Below, one piece after another: positions 37,221 to 47,123 of a DNA stretch of 64,000 bases. This stretch comes from Zwartia panacis (GTDB lineage Bacteria > Pseudomonadota > Gammaproteobacteria > Burkholderiales > Burkholderiaceae_B). The number at the start of each line of letters is the position of its first letter. Positions within the stretch are counted from its first letter, which is position 1. The DNA lies in contig NZ_JAUHHF010000012.1 in NCBI RefSeq assembly GCF_030410395.1, forward strand, positions 43,266 through 107,265, given 5' to 3'. The position numbers and the translations under genes were made by a program. A model generated the notes under the pieces. The model did no database searches and was not told the origin of the DNA. It saw nothing but the letters and a program-made list of their open reading frames with translations.

Positions 37221-38567
37221 ATGCAGCTGGCCCATCCTCATCTGCGCTGGAAAGCTGGCAATGATGTTTCACTTTTAGAGAACGGAGTTCAACTTTTTCC
37301 TGCTCTATGCGAAGCTTTTGACGCTGCAACGACGAGCATCCATGTCGAGATGTACATTTTTAGACTCGATATTGCAGGCAAACAACTTCTCCACCATTTG
37401 ATGCAAGCCGCCAAACGCGGGCTCAAGGTCAGGGTAGTGATTGACGGTTATGGCAGTGCGGCCGAGGATGAGACGATCGCTCGTGCATTAAGAGCTGCAG
37501 GAGGGCAGTGCAGGATTTATCGACCCGAACCAAAAAGCTTGACGTTGAAGTCTTTTGATTTCATGCGACTACGCAGGCTCCACCGCAAAATCGTGGTGGT
37601 CGATGGAAATGTCGGCTTTGTTGGAGGGATTAATTTTGAGGACGACTACTCCACTGCGGATCCCGATGTTCGCACCACCGACCCGCGCTATGACTATGCA
37701 GTCCGTGTAACCGGTCCGATTGTGACGGATCTGGTCGAGGCAATAGATCTCCTGTGGCTGCGTACGCCCAAGTACTATAAAAGCAACAACGGTGGGAACT
37801 CTCCTGACATTAAGTCCAGTCATCGCACACCAAAAAAGGCACGTAGCTGGCGACATATGCATTTAAAGCATTTGCGGACGCGGCTGAGGTACTTTAAAAG
37901 AAACAGAGGATCTTCAAGGCCATCCAAAACAACGCATTTATCCGCTACGAGTCCATCTTCGCCTGCGTTGCCCTTCACCACCCCTGTCAATATGCGTGCC
38001 GCTGTGATCTTGCGTGACAACCTGCGCTACAGACGCACGATCGAACGAACCTATTTATTTCATATTGATGCGGCCAAATCCGAAATCATCATCGCGAACG
38101 CGTATTTCCTACCCGGCGGGAAACTGCGGCGCGCATTGATCGACGCAGCAAAGCGTGGCGTCAAGGTTCGTCTGCTTTTACAAGGCAAAATCGAGTATCA
38201 AATGCAATATCACGCCACGCGCTGGATTTATGACTTGTTCTTGCGTGAAGGCATTGAGATCTATGAGTACCTGCCAAGCTTTCTCCATGCAAAGGTCGCC
38301 GTGATCGATGGCGTATCGTTTGTAGGTTCTTCCAACCTCGATCCCTTTAGCTTGCTTCTCGCGCGTGAGGCAAATGTACTGATTAACGATACGGGATTTA
38401 CCGCTCAGCTGCGCCAATCTCTTGAAAATGCGATGACACGCGGCAGCCGTATTATTGAACTCACACTCTATGGACGCCGACCATTTCTTGGGCGCATTGC
38501 AGATGGGCTAAGCTATTTGCTACTGCGAATCGGTGTTGCGCTTTCTGGAAAAAGCGATCATTACTGA
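37221..38567 (+). CDS. clsB: Phospholipase D-type cardiolipin synthase
   Basis: 448 residues with two HKD motifs: HRKIVVVDGNVGFVGG near residue 123 and HAKVAVIDGVSFVGSSNLDP near residue 356. The N-terminal AFDAATTSIHVEMYIF and the repeat AKRGVKVRLLLQGK are typical of ClsB/ClsC-like PLD enzymes that join phosphatidyl groups into cardiolipin. No N-terminal membrane helices are seen, as in ClsB. A linker of basic and Ser/Thr-rich residues (about 190-255) separates the halves. It converges on an endonuclease-like gene with which it is often paired. Confidence 0.9.
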   Translation: MQLAHPHLRWKAGNDVSLLENGVQLFPALCEAFDAATTSIHVEMYIFRLDIAGKQLLHHLMQAAKRGLKVRVVIDGYGSAAEDETIARALRAAGGQCRIYRPEPKSLTLKSFDFMRLRRLHRKIVVVDGNVGFVGGINFEDDYSTADPDVRTTDPRYDYAVRVTGPIVTDLVEAIDLLWLRTPKYYKSNNGGNSPDIKSSHRTPKKARSWRHMHLKHLRTRLRYFKRNRGSSRPSKTTHLSATSPSSPALPFTTPVNMRAAVILRDNLRYRRTIERTYLFHIDAAKSEIIIANAYFLPGGKLRRALIDAAKRGVKVRLLLQGKIEYQMQYHATRWIYDLFLREGIEIYEYLPSFLHAKVAVIDGVSFVGSSNLDPFSLLLAREANVLINDTGFTAQLRQSLENAMTRGSRIIELTLYGRRPFLGRIADGLSYLLLRIGVALSGKSDHY

Positions 38568-38586
38568 TCAGTCCTCAGAATCAAAC

Positions 38587-39462
38587 TCAAGGCAACTCGA
38601 GCTCCGCCAAAATCGGCGAATGATCAGACAGCTGTGACCAGGGCTTACCCCTTAACACGCGCGCACTCCTCACCGCAAAGCCGCGCTGATAAATACGATC
38701 CAGTCTCAGCATCGGAAATGCAGATGGAAACGTCCTGGGTGGTGGCAACATGCTCTGCTGTCCCGGCATCATGAGCTGATTGCGTCGCTCCAGCTGTCGA
38801 CCGACAACACCCGCGCGGATTTCCTCAATGCTCTCTCCACGCCAGACGCCCTTTAAATGATGCATGGACTCTTTGAGCCTGGGTGCGACTCCGTGGGTGC
38901 GCGGTGAATTGGCAAACACCTCGTACACGCCGAGCTGTTCAACAAAGAATGGCGCGAGCGTGTCTTTCCAGTCATTAAAGTCACCGGCGATCAAGATCGG
39001 TGCGCCTTCGGGAACCATGCGATTAATCCGCTCGGCCATCACTTCAATCTGTCTGCGGCGCCCGCCAGCGAATAAACCCAGATGCACGACAAAGCAATGC
39101 ACCTCTCGCCCCCCGACGTCGATCACGCCATGCAGCAAGCCGCGCTGCTCGAGCCGATGGTCCGAGATGTCCTGGTTTTCGTAGGTGAGGATGGGGTGGC
39201 GCGAAAGCAGCGCGTTGCCGTGATCGGTTTTGCTCCGTATGGCGTTACAGCCATACGCGCATTCCATGTGCAAAGCCGCGGCGAGCGATTCGTGCTGTGC
39301 ATGCAAGCGAAGATGTTTGTCGTTGCGGCCCTGTACTTCTTGCAAAAACATCACATCGGGTCTAAGGCCATGCAGCCCGAGTCGCAGCTCTCCCATCGAG
39401 TCGCGTCCCGCGAGGGAGCGACCTTTGTGGATGTTGTAGCTGACGACGCGGAGCAGTGACAT
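38587..39462 (-). CDS. Endonuclease/exonuclease/phosphatase family protein
   Basis: 291 residues. The N-terminus has VVSYNIHKGRSL and VMFLQEVQGRN (catalytic Asn and Glu). The middle shows ILIAGDFNDWKD, and the end LSDHSPILAEL with the catalytic Asp-His, as in the EEP superfamily. It is metal-dependent and probably acts on a phosphodiester or phospholipid; the exact substrate is unknown. The ATG directly follows the aspS stop with no gap, and an AGGGG inside the aspS end can serve as its ribosome-binding site. Confidence 0.88.
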   Translation of the reverse strand: MSLLRVVSYNIHKGRSLAGRDSMGELRLGLHGLRPDVMFLQEVQGRNDKHLRLHAQHESLAAALHMECAYGCNAIRSKTDHGNALLSRHPILTYENQDISDHRLEQRGLLHGVIDVGGREVHCFVVHLGLFAGGRRRQIEVMAERINRMVPEGAPILIAGDFNDWKDTLAPFFVEQLGVYEVFANSPRTHGVAPRLKESMHHLKGVWRGESIEEIRAGVVGRQLERRNQLMMPGQQSMLPPPRTFPSAFPMLRLDRIYQRGFAVRSARVLRGKPWSQLSDHSPILAELELP

Positions 39463-41259
39463 TTACCCCTGCTTAACCTCTGGCTGACGCAAGCGGATAT
39501 GCAGTTCGCGCAACTGTTTCTCGTCGACGGGTGAGGGCGCTTGCGTGAGCAAGCACTGCGCGCGCTGTGTCTTGGGGAAAGCAATCACGTCGCGAATCGA
39601 TTCGGCACCGGTCATCATGGTGACGATACGATCCAGACCGAAGGCGATACCACCGTGTGGAGGCGCGCCATACTGCAAGGCGTCGAGCAAGAAACCAAAC
39701 TTGAGCTGTGCTTCCTCTGCGTCGATTTTCAGGGCACGGAACACCTTACTCTGGACTTCTTCGCGATGGATACGCACGGAACCGCCACCGATTTCCCAAC
39801 CGTTGAGCACCATGTCGTAGGCTTTTGCGATCGCCTTGGATGGGTCGGTAGTGAGGAGATCTTCGTGACCGTCTTTAGGACTGGTAAACGGATGGTGAGC
39901 GGCAACGTAACGATCGGCTTCTTCGTCGTACTCAAACATCGGAAAGTCCACGACCCACAGTGGCTTCCAGACGTCATCGAACAAGCCGTTGGCTTTGCCA
40001 AACTCGCTATGGCCGATCTTGACGCGCAAGGCACCAATCGCATCGTTGACGACTTTGGCACGATCGGCACCAAAGAAAATCAGATCGCCATTTTGTGCGC
40101 CCGTGCGTTTGATCATTTCCGACAGTGCGGCATCGTGGAGGTTTTTAACGATGGGTGACTGCAAGCCATCGCGACCAGCAGTAGTGTCATTGACCTTGAT
40201 CCAAGCCAGACCTTTGGCACCGTAGATCGCAACAAACTTGGTGTAGTTGTCGATTTCGCTACGCGAGATCGCGCCGCCACCAGGAATACGCAGGGCGACG
40301 ACACGGCTGCCTTCAGTAGTGGCCGCCTGTGCGAACACTTTGAAGTCCACGTCCTTCATGACGTCGGTCAGATCCGTAAACTCGAGCTTGACGCGCAGGT
40401 CGGGTTTGTCCGAACCATACAGTCTCATGGCTTCGCTGTAGGCCATGATGGGGAAGCTTGCGGGCAAGTCGACGTTTTGCACAGACTTAAAGACGTGACG
40501 AATCATGTCCTCGAAAATCGCGCGGATCTCGGTTTCGTTCAGAAATGAGGTTTCGCAATCGATCTGGGTGAATTCAGGCTGACGATCCGCACGCAGGTCT
40601 TCGTCGCGGAAGCACTTTGTGATCTGGTAGTAACGGTCAAAACCGGACACCATCAGCATCTGTTTAAAGAGCTGGGGGGATTGGGGTAACGCGAAAAACT
40701 CGCCGGCATTGACGCGCGAGGGCACGAGATAGTCGCGCGCGCCTTCGGGCGTGCTCTTGGTGAGCATGGGCGTTTCGATATCGATGAAACCGAGCTGGTC
40801 CAGGAACTTGCGCACCTCGATCGACACGCGATAGCGCAGCATCATGTTGCGTTGCATCTGGCCACGACGCAGGTCCAGCACACGATGGGTCAGGCGCGTC
40901 GTCTCGGAGAGGTTTTCATCATCGAGCTGGAACGGTGGCGTGACCGACGGATTGAGGATCTCGACCTCGCGGCACAGGATCTCGACTTCGCCGGAAGCGA
41001 GGTCGGCGTTGGTCGTGCCAGCGGGGCGCTCGCGCACGAGACCAGTGATGCGGATGCAAAATTCGTTACGCAGGCGCTCTGCCGTGGCAAAGCCCTCGGC
41101 ATTGTCAGGATCAAACACGATCTGGGCCAGACCAGCGCGGTCGCGCAGATCGATAAAAATCACGCCACCGTGGTCGCGGCGACGATGCACCCAACCAAAA
41201 AGGGTGACAGTTTGACCAAGGTGGTCACGACAAACCTGACCGGTGTAGCAGGTACGCAT
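39463..41259 (-). CDS. aspS: Aspartyl-tRNA synthetase
   Basis: 598 residues. An N-terminal OB anticodon-binding domain ([20 protein letters not shown]) is followed by a class II catalytic core with [39 protein letters not shown] (motif 2) and [13 protein letters not shown] (motif 3), and the bacterial GAD insertion. ATG at 41259 with GGAG 5 bases upstream is the right start; a longer frame from 41295 is unsupported. Whether it is discriminating or AspRS/AsnRS (non-discriminating) cannot be settled here. Confidence 0.97.
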   Translation of the reverse strand: MRTCYTGQVCRDHLGQTVTLFGWVHRRRDHGGVIFIDLRDRAGLAQIVFDPDNAEGFATAERLRNEFCIRITGLVRERPAGTTNADLASGEVEILCREVEILNPSVTPPFQLDDENLSETTRLTHRVLDLRRGQMQRNMMLRYRVSIEVRKFLDQLGFIDIETPMLTKSTPEGARDYLVPSRVNAGEFFALPQSPQLFKQMLMVSGFDRYYQITKCFRDEDLRADRQPEFTQIDCETSFLNETEIRAIFEDMIRHVFKSVQNVDLPASFPIMAYSEAMRLYGSDKPDLRVKLEFTDLTDVMKDVDFKVFAQAATTEGSRVVALRIPGGGAISRSEIDNYTKFVAIYGAKGLAWIKVNDTTAGRDGLQSPIVKNLHDAALSEMIKRTGAQNGDLIFFGADRAKVVNDAIGALRVKIGHSEFGKANGLFDDVWKPLWVVDFPMFEYDEEADRYVAAHHPFTSPKDGHEDLLTTDPSKAIAKAYDMVLNGWEIGGGSVRIHREEVQSKVFRALKIDAEEAQLKFGFLLDALQYGAPPHGGIAFGLDRIVTMMTGAESIRDVIAFPKTQRAQCLLTQAPSPVDEKQLRELHIRLRQPEVKQG

Positions 41260-41341
41260 GCAAACTCCAAAAGATCGTACAAAAAGATCTGACAATAATT
41301 AATCGGTAAATGCTGATTCGGTAAATTCTGATACTTAGATA

Positions 41342-41971
41342 TTACTCATTTGGCGGCAGGGCTTTTTTCTTTCCGGCCGTATTGGATACTGGCGCCACGA
41401 CACCCATCGAAACGATATATTTCAAGGCGGCATCGACCGACATCTCCAGCGGCTGGACTTCACTGCGCGGCATCATCAAAAAGAAACCCGAGGTAGGATT
41501 GGGCGTTGTGGGTATGTAAACACTCACATGCTCGCCTGGTAGATAGCTAGCGACCTCTCCGCTCGGTGTGCCTGTCAACAGGCCAATCGTCCAGCTGCCC
41601 GGGCGGGGATATTGCACCAGCACAGCCTGGCGAAAGGCCTGACCATTGGGCGCGAGCAGTGTGTCGCTGACCTGCTTGACCGAGTTGTAGATTGAACGCA
41701 CAAGCGGGATGCGGCCTAGGATATTTTCCCAGAGCTGCAGAATCCCGCGCCCCAGAAAGTTGGCCGCCAAAATACCCGTGGCCAATACCACCACAATGAC
41801 GAGCAGCACCCTAAAGCCGGGGATATCGCGACCAAAAAGCGCCTGGGGCGACAAAAAAGTCGGCACCACGCTCTCGAGCGTATTAACCGCCAGACTCAAG
41901 ACCCAAAGGGTGATGACCAACGGCACCCAGATCAGCAAACCAGTGATGAAGTACTTTTTAAAGGATCGCAT
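41342..41971 (-). CDS. DUF502 family membrane protein
   Basis: 209 residues with two membrane helices near residues 8-30 and 55-75. The family's motifs are LLIWVPLVITLWVL, ENILGRIPLVRSIYNSVKQ, and TIGLLTGTPSGEVA, with VYIPTTPNPTSGFF. The function is unknown; the gene neighbours fmdB and aspS as in many betaproteobacteria. The C-terminal 35 residues are basic and likely cytoplasmic. Confidence 0.9.
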   Translation of the reverse strand: MRSFKKYFITGLLIWVPLVITLWVLSLAVNTLESVVPTFLSPQALFGRDIPGFRVLLVIVVVLATGILAANFLGRGILQLWENILGRIPLVRSIYNSVKQVSDTLLAPNGQAFRQAVLVQYPRPGSWTIGLLTGTPSGEVASYLPGEHVSVYIPTTPNPTSGFFLMMPRSEVQPLEMSVDAALKYIVSMGVVAPVSNTAGKKKALPPNE

Positions 41972-42020
41972 GATGTGGGTGGGCTTTGAATGAGAGCTAA
42001 TGCTTGATTGTCAGCGAAAA

Positions 42021-42443
42021 CTAAGCCGCCGAACCACCTGTCGCGGGCTTGCTCGACGCAGCGCTGGATGTGGATGCGCCGGTCGTCGAAGCGCTCGAGG
42101 CGGAGGCTGCGGCAGGCGCGGAAGTCGAACTACCCGAACCACCCGAACCAGCTGATCCACCCTCTGAACCCGTCGAGGCTGACGATGTCGCGGCGCTATC
42201 AGCCGCCGTCACCGCAGGTGCGGGTTCACTGGTTTTGGAGCTGCCCTTGTCCCCACCGCCGTTATTACGGAAGTCAGTGACATACCAGCCGGAGCCTTTG
42301 AGCTGAAAGCCCGCGGCAGTGACCTGTTTGGCGTAGGTCTCCTGATGGCACTCGGGGCAGACCGTTAAGGGCTTGTCTGAAATCTTTTGCAGCACGTCTT
42401 GGGCATGACCACAGGCAGTGCATTTATAAGCGTAGATTGGCAC
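42021..42443 (-). CDS. FmdB-family zinc ribbon protein with long low-complexity tail
   Basis: 140 residues. The first 62 form a zinc ribbon: MPIYAYKCTACGHAQDVLQK, then CPECH, with two CxxC pairs. The other 75 residues are almost only Ser, Ala, Gly and Thr, with no predicted fold. The ribbon part is usual for the FmdB regulatory family; the tail is long even for the family. It lies upstream of DUF502 and aspS in the same direction. Function uncertain. Confidence 0.88.
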   Translation of the reverse strand: MPIYAYKCTACGHAQDVLQKISDKPLTVCPECHQETYAKQVTAAGFQLKGSGWYVTDFRNNGGGDKGSSKTSEPAPAVTAADSAATSSASTGSEGGSAGSGGSGSSTSAPAAASASSASTTGASTSSAASSKPATGGSAA

Positions 42444-42607
42444 GATAAAACTCTTAGACGCGAAAACGAGGGAAAGCTTTGTATTTTAACGGTTTTTCAG
42501 CCAAAACCCTCAGTCCATACAAAGCAAACTCTGATTTCACGCCCGCTTACCGTGCAATCCTGCCCAAATTACCCTCAAACACTGGCTTTTTTAGGGTTTG
42601 GTGTTCC

Positions 42608-44023
42608 TTACAGACCCAGGGACGACAAATCAGGGCGCTTGAGATGCCACTGCGTCGCTTGCTGGAAAGCCATCCCGACGGTGACAAGCGTGCCATCATC
42701 GAAAGGCTTGCCCAGCAATTGCGCACCCAGCGGCATGCCATTGTCGGCAAAACCGGCTGGCAGGGACATACCCGAGCAGCCCATGTAATTACCGGCACGA
42801 GTGAACGCGGCCATCGGTGTTTTGGACTCGTCCACCTCGGTCAGCGGGCACGCGCCAATCGGTGCGCTGGGCGACAACAAGGCGTCCACATTGCTCATCC
42901 AGTCGGTCCAGGCCGCGATCGTGCGGCGATGATCGGCGATCGCGTCGATGTAGTCGGCGCTGGAAATGTTACGGCCCGACTGCACACGCTTGCGCACAAA
43001 TTCCCCAAAGGGTCGCGAGGCATCGTCGATGTAGGCACGGTGGATGGCGTAGGCCTCGGAGGCGATGATTTGACCATTGCGGATCATCATATCGTTGAAA
43101 TCAAACGGGAAAGGCTTCTCAACGATCTGCGCGCCGAGATCTACCAGGACGCGACGGGTGTCGTCGAGCATCTTGATGACATCCTTGCCCAGAGCAATCG
43201 GATAGTGCTCGGGCGGAAACATGGCAATGCGGAAACCTGCCAGAGGCTTGGGACCCGCGGCCGGTGCTTTCCAATGAAACATGGGGCGGTTGCAGCTGGT
43301 GGGATCAAGCGGATCCTCACCTGCCATGAGCCCGGTCAAAATCGCCGAGTCCCGGACGTCACGCGTCATCGGTCCGATCGAATCCAGCGTCCCGGACAAG
43401 GCGAGCGCGCCGTGCAAACTGATGAGGCCGCGAGTGGTTTTCTGCCCAGTGATGCCGTTGAGCGCAGCAGGAATACGCACAGAACCACCGGTGTCAGAGC
43501 CCAGCGCAGCGGGCGCAAGCGCGGCAGCAACCGCCACACCCGAGCCGCTGGACGAACCACCCGGCACACGATGTGTCTTGAGATCCCAGGGGTTCCAGGG
43601 CGTGCCCATGACAGGGTTGGTCCCCCAACCGCCAAAGGCAAACTCGACCATGTGGACCTTGCCCAGCATCACCATCCCGGCGCGCATCAGGCGCTCGACT
43701 GCAGTACAAGTCGTCGGGCTGCGACGATTGATCCAGTCCTGCGAACCACCTGTCGTGATCTGCCCTTCGATGTCGCACAAATCCTTGACCGCAAGTGGCA
43801 AACCGTCAACTGGGCTGAGGGTATAGCCCGAAGCGCGACGCGTATCGGCCGCACGCGCTTGCTGCAGGGCGCTTTCTTCGTTCACGCTCACATAGGCGTG
43901 TAGCTTGCCGTTCGCTTTTTGAATCCGCGTCAAATACTCGCGAGTGATTTCTTCGGAGCTATATTTTTTTTGCTGTAAACCCTGCGCAAGCTGGGTGAGG
44001 GACGAAAAAGCGAGATCAGACAT
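42608..44023 (-). CDS. Amidase (amidase signature family)
   Basis: 471 residues with the Ser-cisSer-Lys triad: Lys in LPLAVKDLCDIEG near residue 77, cisSer in GGSSSGSGVAVAAAL near 155, and nucleophile Ser in GSDTGGSVRIPAAL. It hydrolyses an amide; candidates include allophanate-type or aryl amides, but the substrate is not clear. It is not the GatA subunit, since gatB/gatC are absent. It lies 16 bases after an antiporter gene on the same strand, probably co-transcribed. Confidence 0.9.
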   Translation of the reverse strand: MSDLAFSSLTQLAQGLQQKKYSSEEITREYLTRIQKANGKLHAYVSVNEESALQQARAADTRRASGYTLSPVDGLPLAVKDLCDIEGQITTGGSQDWINRRSPTTCTAVERLMRAGMVMLGKVHMVEFAFGGWGTNPVMGTPWNPWDLKTHRVPGGSSSGSGVAVAAALAPAALGSDTGGSVRIPAALNGITGQKTTRGLISLHGALALSGTLDSIGPMTRDVRDSAILTGLMAGEDPLDPTSCNRPMFHWKAPAAGPKPLAGFRIAMFPPEHYPIALGKDVIKMLDDTRRVLVDLGAQIVEKPFPFDFNDMMIRNGQIIASEAYAIHRAYIDDASRPFGEFVRKRVQSGRNISSADYIDAIADHRRTIAAWTDWMSNVDALLSPSAPIGACPLTEVDESKTPMAAFTRAGNYMGCSGMSLPAGFADNGMPLGAQLLGKPFDDGTLVTVGMAFQQATQWHLKRPDLSSLGL

Positions 44024-44039
44024 GGTGACTCCGTGTGCG

Positions 44040-45311
44040 TTAAATCAGAAAGAAGGTCGCGGCGATCATGGTAGGAACAAAGGCGGATAAAAACAAAGGA
44101 CCGGGCGCAATGGTCTCGTCCTTGAAACTGGACTTTAAGATCGCAAAGCCAGCGGGATTGGGCGCATTGGCAATCACGGTCAGACCACCACCCGTGACCG
44201 CACCCGCGACCAGCATATAGCGCCACTCGGCGGAAGTGCCATCCACCAGTGAACCCAGATACGTCAACGCTGCATTGTCTGTAATCGCGGTCAACGCAGT
44301 GGAGCCCCAGAACAAGACGAACGGCGAAAGACTGCCGAGCAGGTCTTGGAGCCACCATTTTTGCAAACCACCCAGCAACACCAAACCCGCCAGAAAGAAG
44401 CCCACCATCAGACCCTCGCGAATCATCAGTGGCGACTGGTAGGTTTTATACGCTTGGCAGTAGCCAATAAAGAGCAAAAGCAGACCAATGAAAATCGCGG
44501 GATGGTGTGCAGCAACGACGATGCCAATCAGGAAAAGTACGTGAACCAGGATCACAAAAGCGGGCATGCGGGCGCTGTGGTTTTGCGTCACGCCACGATG
44601 TGTCTCAGCCTCTCCGCTCAACAGTAGCTTGCGATGAATAAGCGTCAACAGCAGCGCGTTCAGCGCAACAGCCGCAACCGCGCGCCAGCCAAAATTTGCC
44701 AGCATAAAGCTCGTGTCCCAGCCAAAGGTTTTAGCGACCATCAGGACGGGCGGCGCGGCATAGACACTCAGCACGCCACCAATTGAAACGTTCACAAACA
44801 ACACGCCCAGCACCATGTATTTGAAACCTTGATGGCCTGGACGCTTGTAAAAGCCATCGCGCAGTAATAAGGCCGCGAGAGTCATCGCAGCAGGCTCTGT
44901 AATCAACGAGCCGGCGAGTGGCACAAACGTCAGCACCACAAAAAACGTGGCGAGCTGCCGGGGAACGGGCAAGGCATGCGCGATCCATCGGACAATCATG
45001 CTCACAAGCTCAATAATCGGGCGACTGCCGGCCACCACCATGATGGCAAACACAAACAAGGGCTCGGTAAAGTTGCGCGTATCCATGTACTCGACCATGG
45101 TGGGGATGCCTGCCACCACAGCCATCAGCACGAGCAACACAAACGCCCAGACGCCAAATACCGCTTCGACCTCGGACAAGAAATGCCACACGCCCGCATG
45201 AGGTCCGTTTTTATGCGCCAGGCGGGCAAAAACGGGAACTGAAAACGTGTGGATGATCGCGATCGCGAATAAAACGGTCGCGAGAATTTGAACGGAATGT
45301 GGAACGGTCAT
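44040..45311 (-). CDS. Putative Na+/H+ antiporter (Na_H_antiport_3 type)
   Basis: 423 residues with about 11-12 hydrophobic segments. Segments such as VVLTFVPLAGSLITEPAAMT and ALTAITDNAALTYLGSLVDG (an acidic residue in a hydrophobic helix) match the ion-transporter superfamily group annotated as putative Na+/H+ antiporter in betaproteobacteria. The last third has LVAGAVTGGGLTVIANAPNP. The ion has not been shown by sequence. It precedes the amidase gene. Confidence 0.82.
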   Translation of the reverse strand: MTVPHSVQILATVLFAIAIIHTFSVPVFARLAHKNGPHAGVWHFLSEVEAVFGVWAFVLLVLMAVVAGIPTMVEYMDTRNFTEPLFVFAIMVVAGSRPIIELVSMIVRWIAHALPVPRQLATFFVVLTFVPLAGSLITEPAAMTLAALLLRDGFYKRPGHQGFKYMVLGVLFVNVSIGGVLSVYAAPPVLMVAKTFGWDTSFMLANFGWRAVAAVALNALLLTLIHRKLLLSGEAETHRGVTQNHSARMPAFVILVHVLFLIGIVVAAHHPAIFIGLLLLFIGYCQAYKTYQSPLMIREGLMVGFFLAGLVLLGGLQKWWLQDLLGSLSPFVLFWGSTALTAITDNAALTYLGSLVDGTSAEWRYMLVAGAVTGGGLTVIANAPNPAGFAILKSSFKDETIAPGPLFLSAFVPTMIAATFFLI

Positions 45312-45437
45312 GAGCTCAACTTACAAAAAGTCAATGGGCACAGCCGCTGACCACGTGCGGCTGCCTTGGGTGCTAATGACTATACCGTAGCAAGACACTT
45401 TCGCCCAAGTATTTTGCATACAGTTACACGCTCGGGG

Positions 45438-47123
45438 CTAGCGGGCAGTTCCATTCAAGATCATGCGAGCGGCTTTCTCGGCAATCATCATCGTGGGCGA
45501 ATTGGTATTGCCTGAGGTGATCGTTGGCATGATCGAGGCATCGGCCACGCGCAAGCCCGTCAGCCCATGCACACGTAAGGTGTCATCCACGACCGCCATC
45601 GCGTCATGGCCCATTTTGCATGTCCCGACGGGATGAAAAATCGTCGTGCCGATGTCTCCGGCTGCGCGGGCAAGTGCTTCTTCCTGTTTTGCTTCTTCCT
45701 CTTTTGCTTCTTCCTCGTTCGTTGCACCGTTATTGCCACTCGAGTCCGTCAGCCCGGGCTTAATTTCCACTGGCTTGAAGCGCGCCAAAGCAGACTGCGA
45801 GACGATGCGGCGGGTCAATCTAATACTGTCCGCCGCAACATGCCTGTCCTCTGGCGTTGACAGGTAGTTGCACAAAATCTCAGGAGCCTCGGCGGTGTCA
45901 GGCGAAACAATATTGACATGACCGCGGCTTGTCGGACGCACGTTGCAAATCGATGCCGTAAACGCCGGAAAATCATGCAGCGGCTCACCAAAGCGTTCAA
46001 GCGACAAAGGCTGCACGTGATACTCGACGTTCGCCCGCGTCTGTTCAGGGCCTGACTTGGCAAACACGCCGAGCTGAGAGGGCGCCATGCTCATCGGACC
46101 GCGGCGCGTCAAGAGATACTCAAGTCCGATCCGCGCCTTTCCAAGCCAGGAGTTCGCCAGGGTATTGAGCGTGCGAGCGCCCTCCACGCGATAAATCATG
46201 CGCAGCTGGAGGTGATCCTGAAGGTTTTGACCCACACCGGGCAGGTCATGCACCAGTGGGACACCCAGAGGGCTGAGTACATTCGCAGGACCCACGCCGG
46301 ACGCTTGCAATATCTGCGGTGTGCCAATCGCTCCCGCCGCCATGACGACCTCGCGCTGCGCTTGGGCGATATGGATCTGACCCTCGCGGATAAACTCCAC
46401 ACCCGTGACGTGTTTGCCTTGCATGCACAAGCGCGTTGTCCGCGCACCGGTCAACACCGTCAGATTGCGGCGGTGTTTGATAGGACGCAAAAAAGCCTTG
46501 GACGCATTCCAGCGAAAACCAGCGCGCTGATTAACCTCGAAATAACTGCTGCCTTCGTTATCACCACGATTGAAATCTGGTGTTGGTGCGATGCCCGCCT
46601 GCGCAGCGGCCTCGCGGAAAGCATCTAGGATTTCCCAAGACAGGCGCGCGGGCTCGACACGCCACTCGCCCCCCGCACCATGAAACGGGCTCTCGCCAGC
46701 ATGATGGTCTTCCATGCCTTTAAAAAGCGGAAGCACATCTTCCCAGCCCCATCCTTTGTTACCCAGCGCGGCCCAACCATCGTAGTCCGCGCGTTGGCCT
46801 CGCATATAAATCATGCCGTTAATCGACGAACAACCGCCGAGCACGCGCCCCCGGGGATAGCCCAGCTCGCGGCCATTCAGTCCAGGATCAGCTTTGGTGC
46901 GATAACACCAGTCCGTGCGCGGATTGCCAATACAGTACAAATACCCGACAGGAATATGGATCCAGTGCCAGTTATCAGGACCGCCCGCTTCGAGCAGCAA
47001 CACTCGATTGTTCGGATCCGCGGATAAGCGATTGGCCAAGAGACAACCGGCAGAACCTGCGCCGACGATCACGTAGTCAAACATCAGCTGAGAGTCAGTG
47101 TGATTATTTTTTGTTGTACTCAT
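45438..47123 (-). CDS. GMC family choline-dehydrogenase-like oxidoreductase
   Basis: 561 residues. The FAD motif is YVIVGAGSAGCLLANRLS near residue 18; GMC signature 1 is GGCSSINGMIYMRGQ, signature 2 is GAIGTPQILQASGVGP, and the C-terminal HPVGTCKMG carries the catalytic His. It oxidises an alcohol; the substrate is unknown and could be choline, an aliphatic alcohol or a polyol. ATG at 47123 overlaps the upstream stop (ATGA). An acidic insertion EEEAKEEEAKQEEA, about 40 residues before the catalytic His, is coded by a 15-base tandem repeat and is unusual in the family. Confidence 0.9.
   Translation of the reverse strand: MSTTKNNHTDSQLMFDYVIVGAGSAGCLLANRLSADPNNRVLLLEAGGPDNWHWIHIPVGYLYCIGNPRTDWCYRTKADPGLNGRELGYPRGRVLGGCSSINGMIYMRGQRADYDGWAALGNKGWGWEDVLPLFKGMEDHHAGESPFHGAGGEWRVEPARLSWEILDAFREAAAQAGIAPTPDFNRGDNEGSSYFEVNQRAGFRWNASKAFLRPIKHRRNLTVLTGARTTRLCMQGKHVTGVEFIREGQIHIAQAQREVVMAAGAIGTPQILQASGVGPANVLSPLGVPLVHDLPGVGQNLQDHLQLRMIYRVEGARTLNTLANSWLGKARIGLEYLLTRRGPMSMAPSQLGVFAKSGPEQTRANVEYHVQPLSLERFGEPLHDFPAFTASICNVRPTSRGHVNIVSPDTAEAPEILCNYLSTPEDRHVAADSIRLTRRIVSQSALARFKPVEIKPGLTDSSGNNGATNEEEAKEEEAKQEEALARAAGDIGTTIFHPVGTCKMGHDAMAVVDDTLRVHGLTGLRVADASIMPTITSGNTNSPTMMIAEKAARMILNGTAR
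45676..45720. repeat. Tandem 15-base repeat, three copies, inside a GMC gene
   Basis: Units GCTTCTTCCTGTTTT, GCTTCTTCCTCTTTT and GCTTCTTCCTCGTTC follow without gap. The first two differ at one base, the third at three positions at its end. They code for the Glu/Lys/Ala insertion of the GMC protein. Being in units of five codons, copy change would keep the frame. Confidence 0.85.

Noticed and set aside
42479..43903. Long open frame of 474 codons on the plus strand
   Set aside because: It lies antisense to the amidase gene, has Arg/Gly/His-rich composition with no family motifs, and is explained by codon bias of the real gene.
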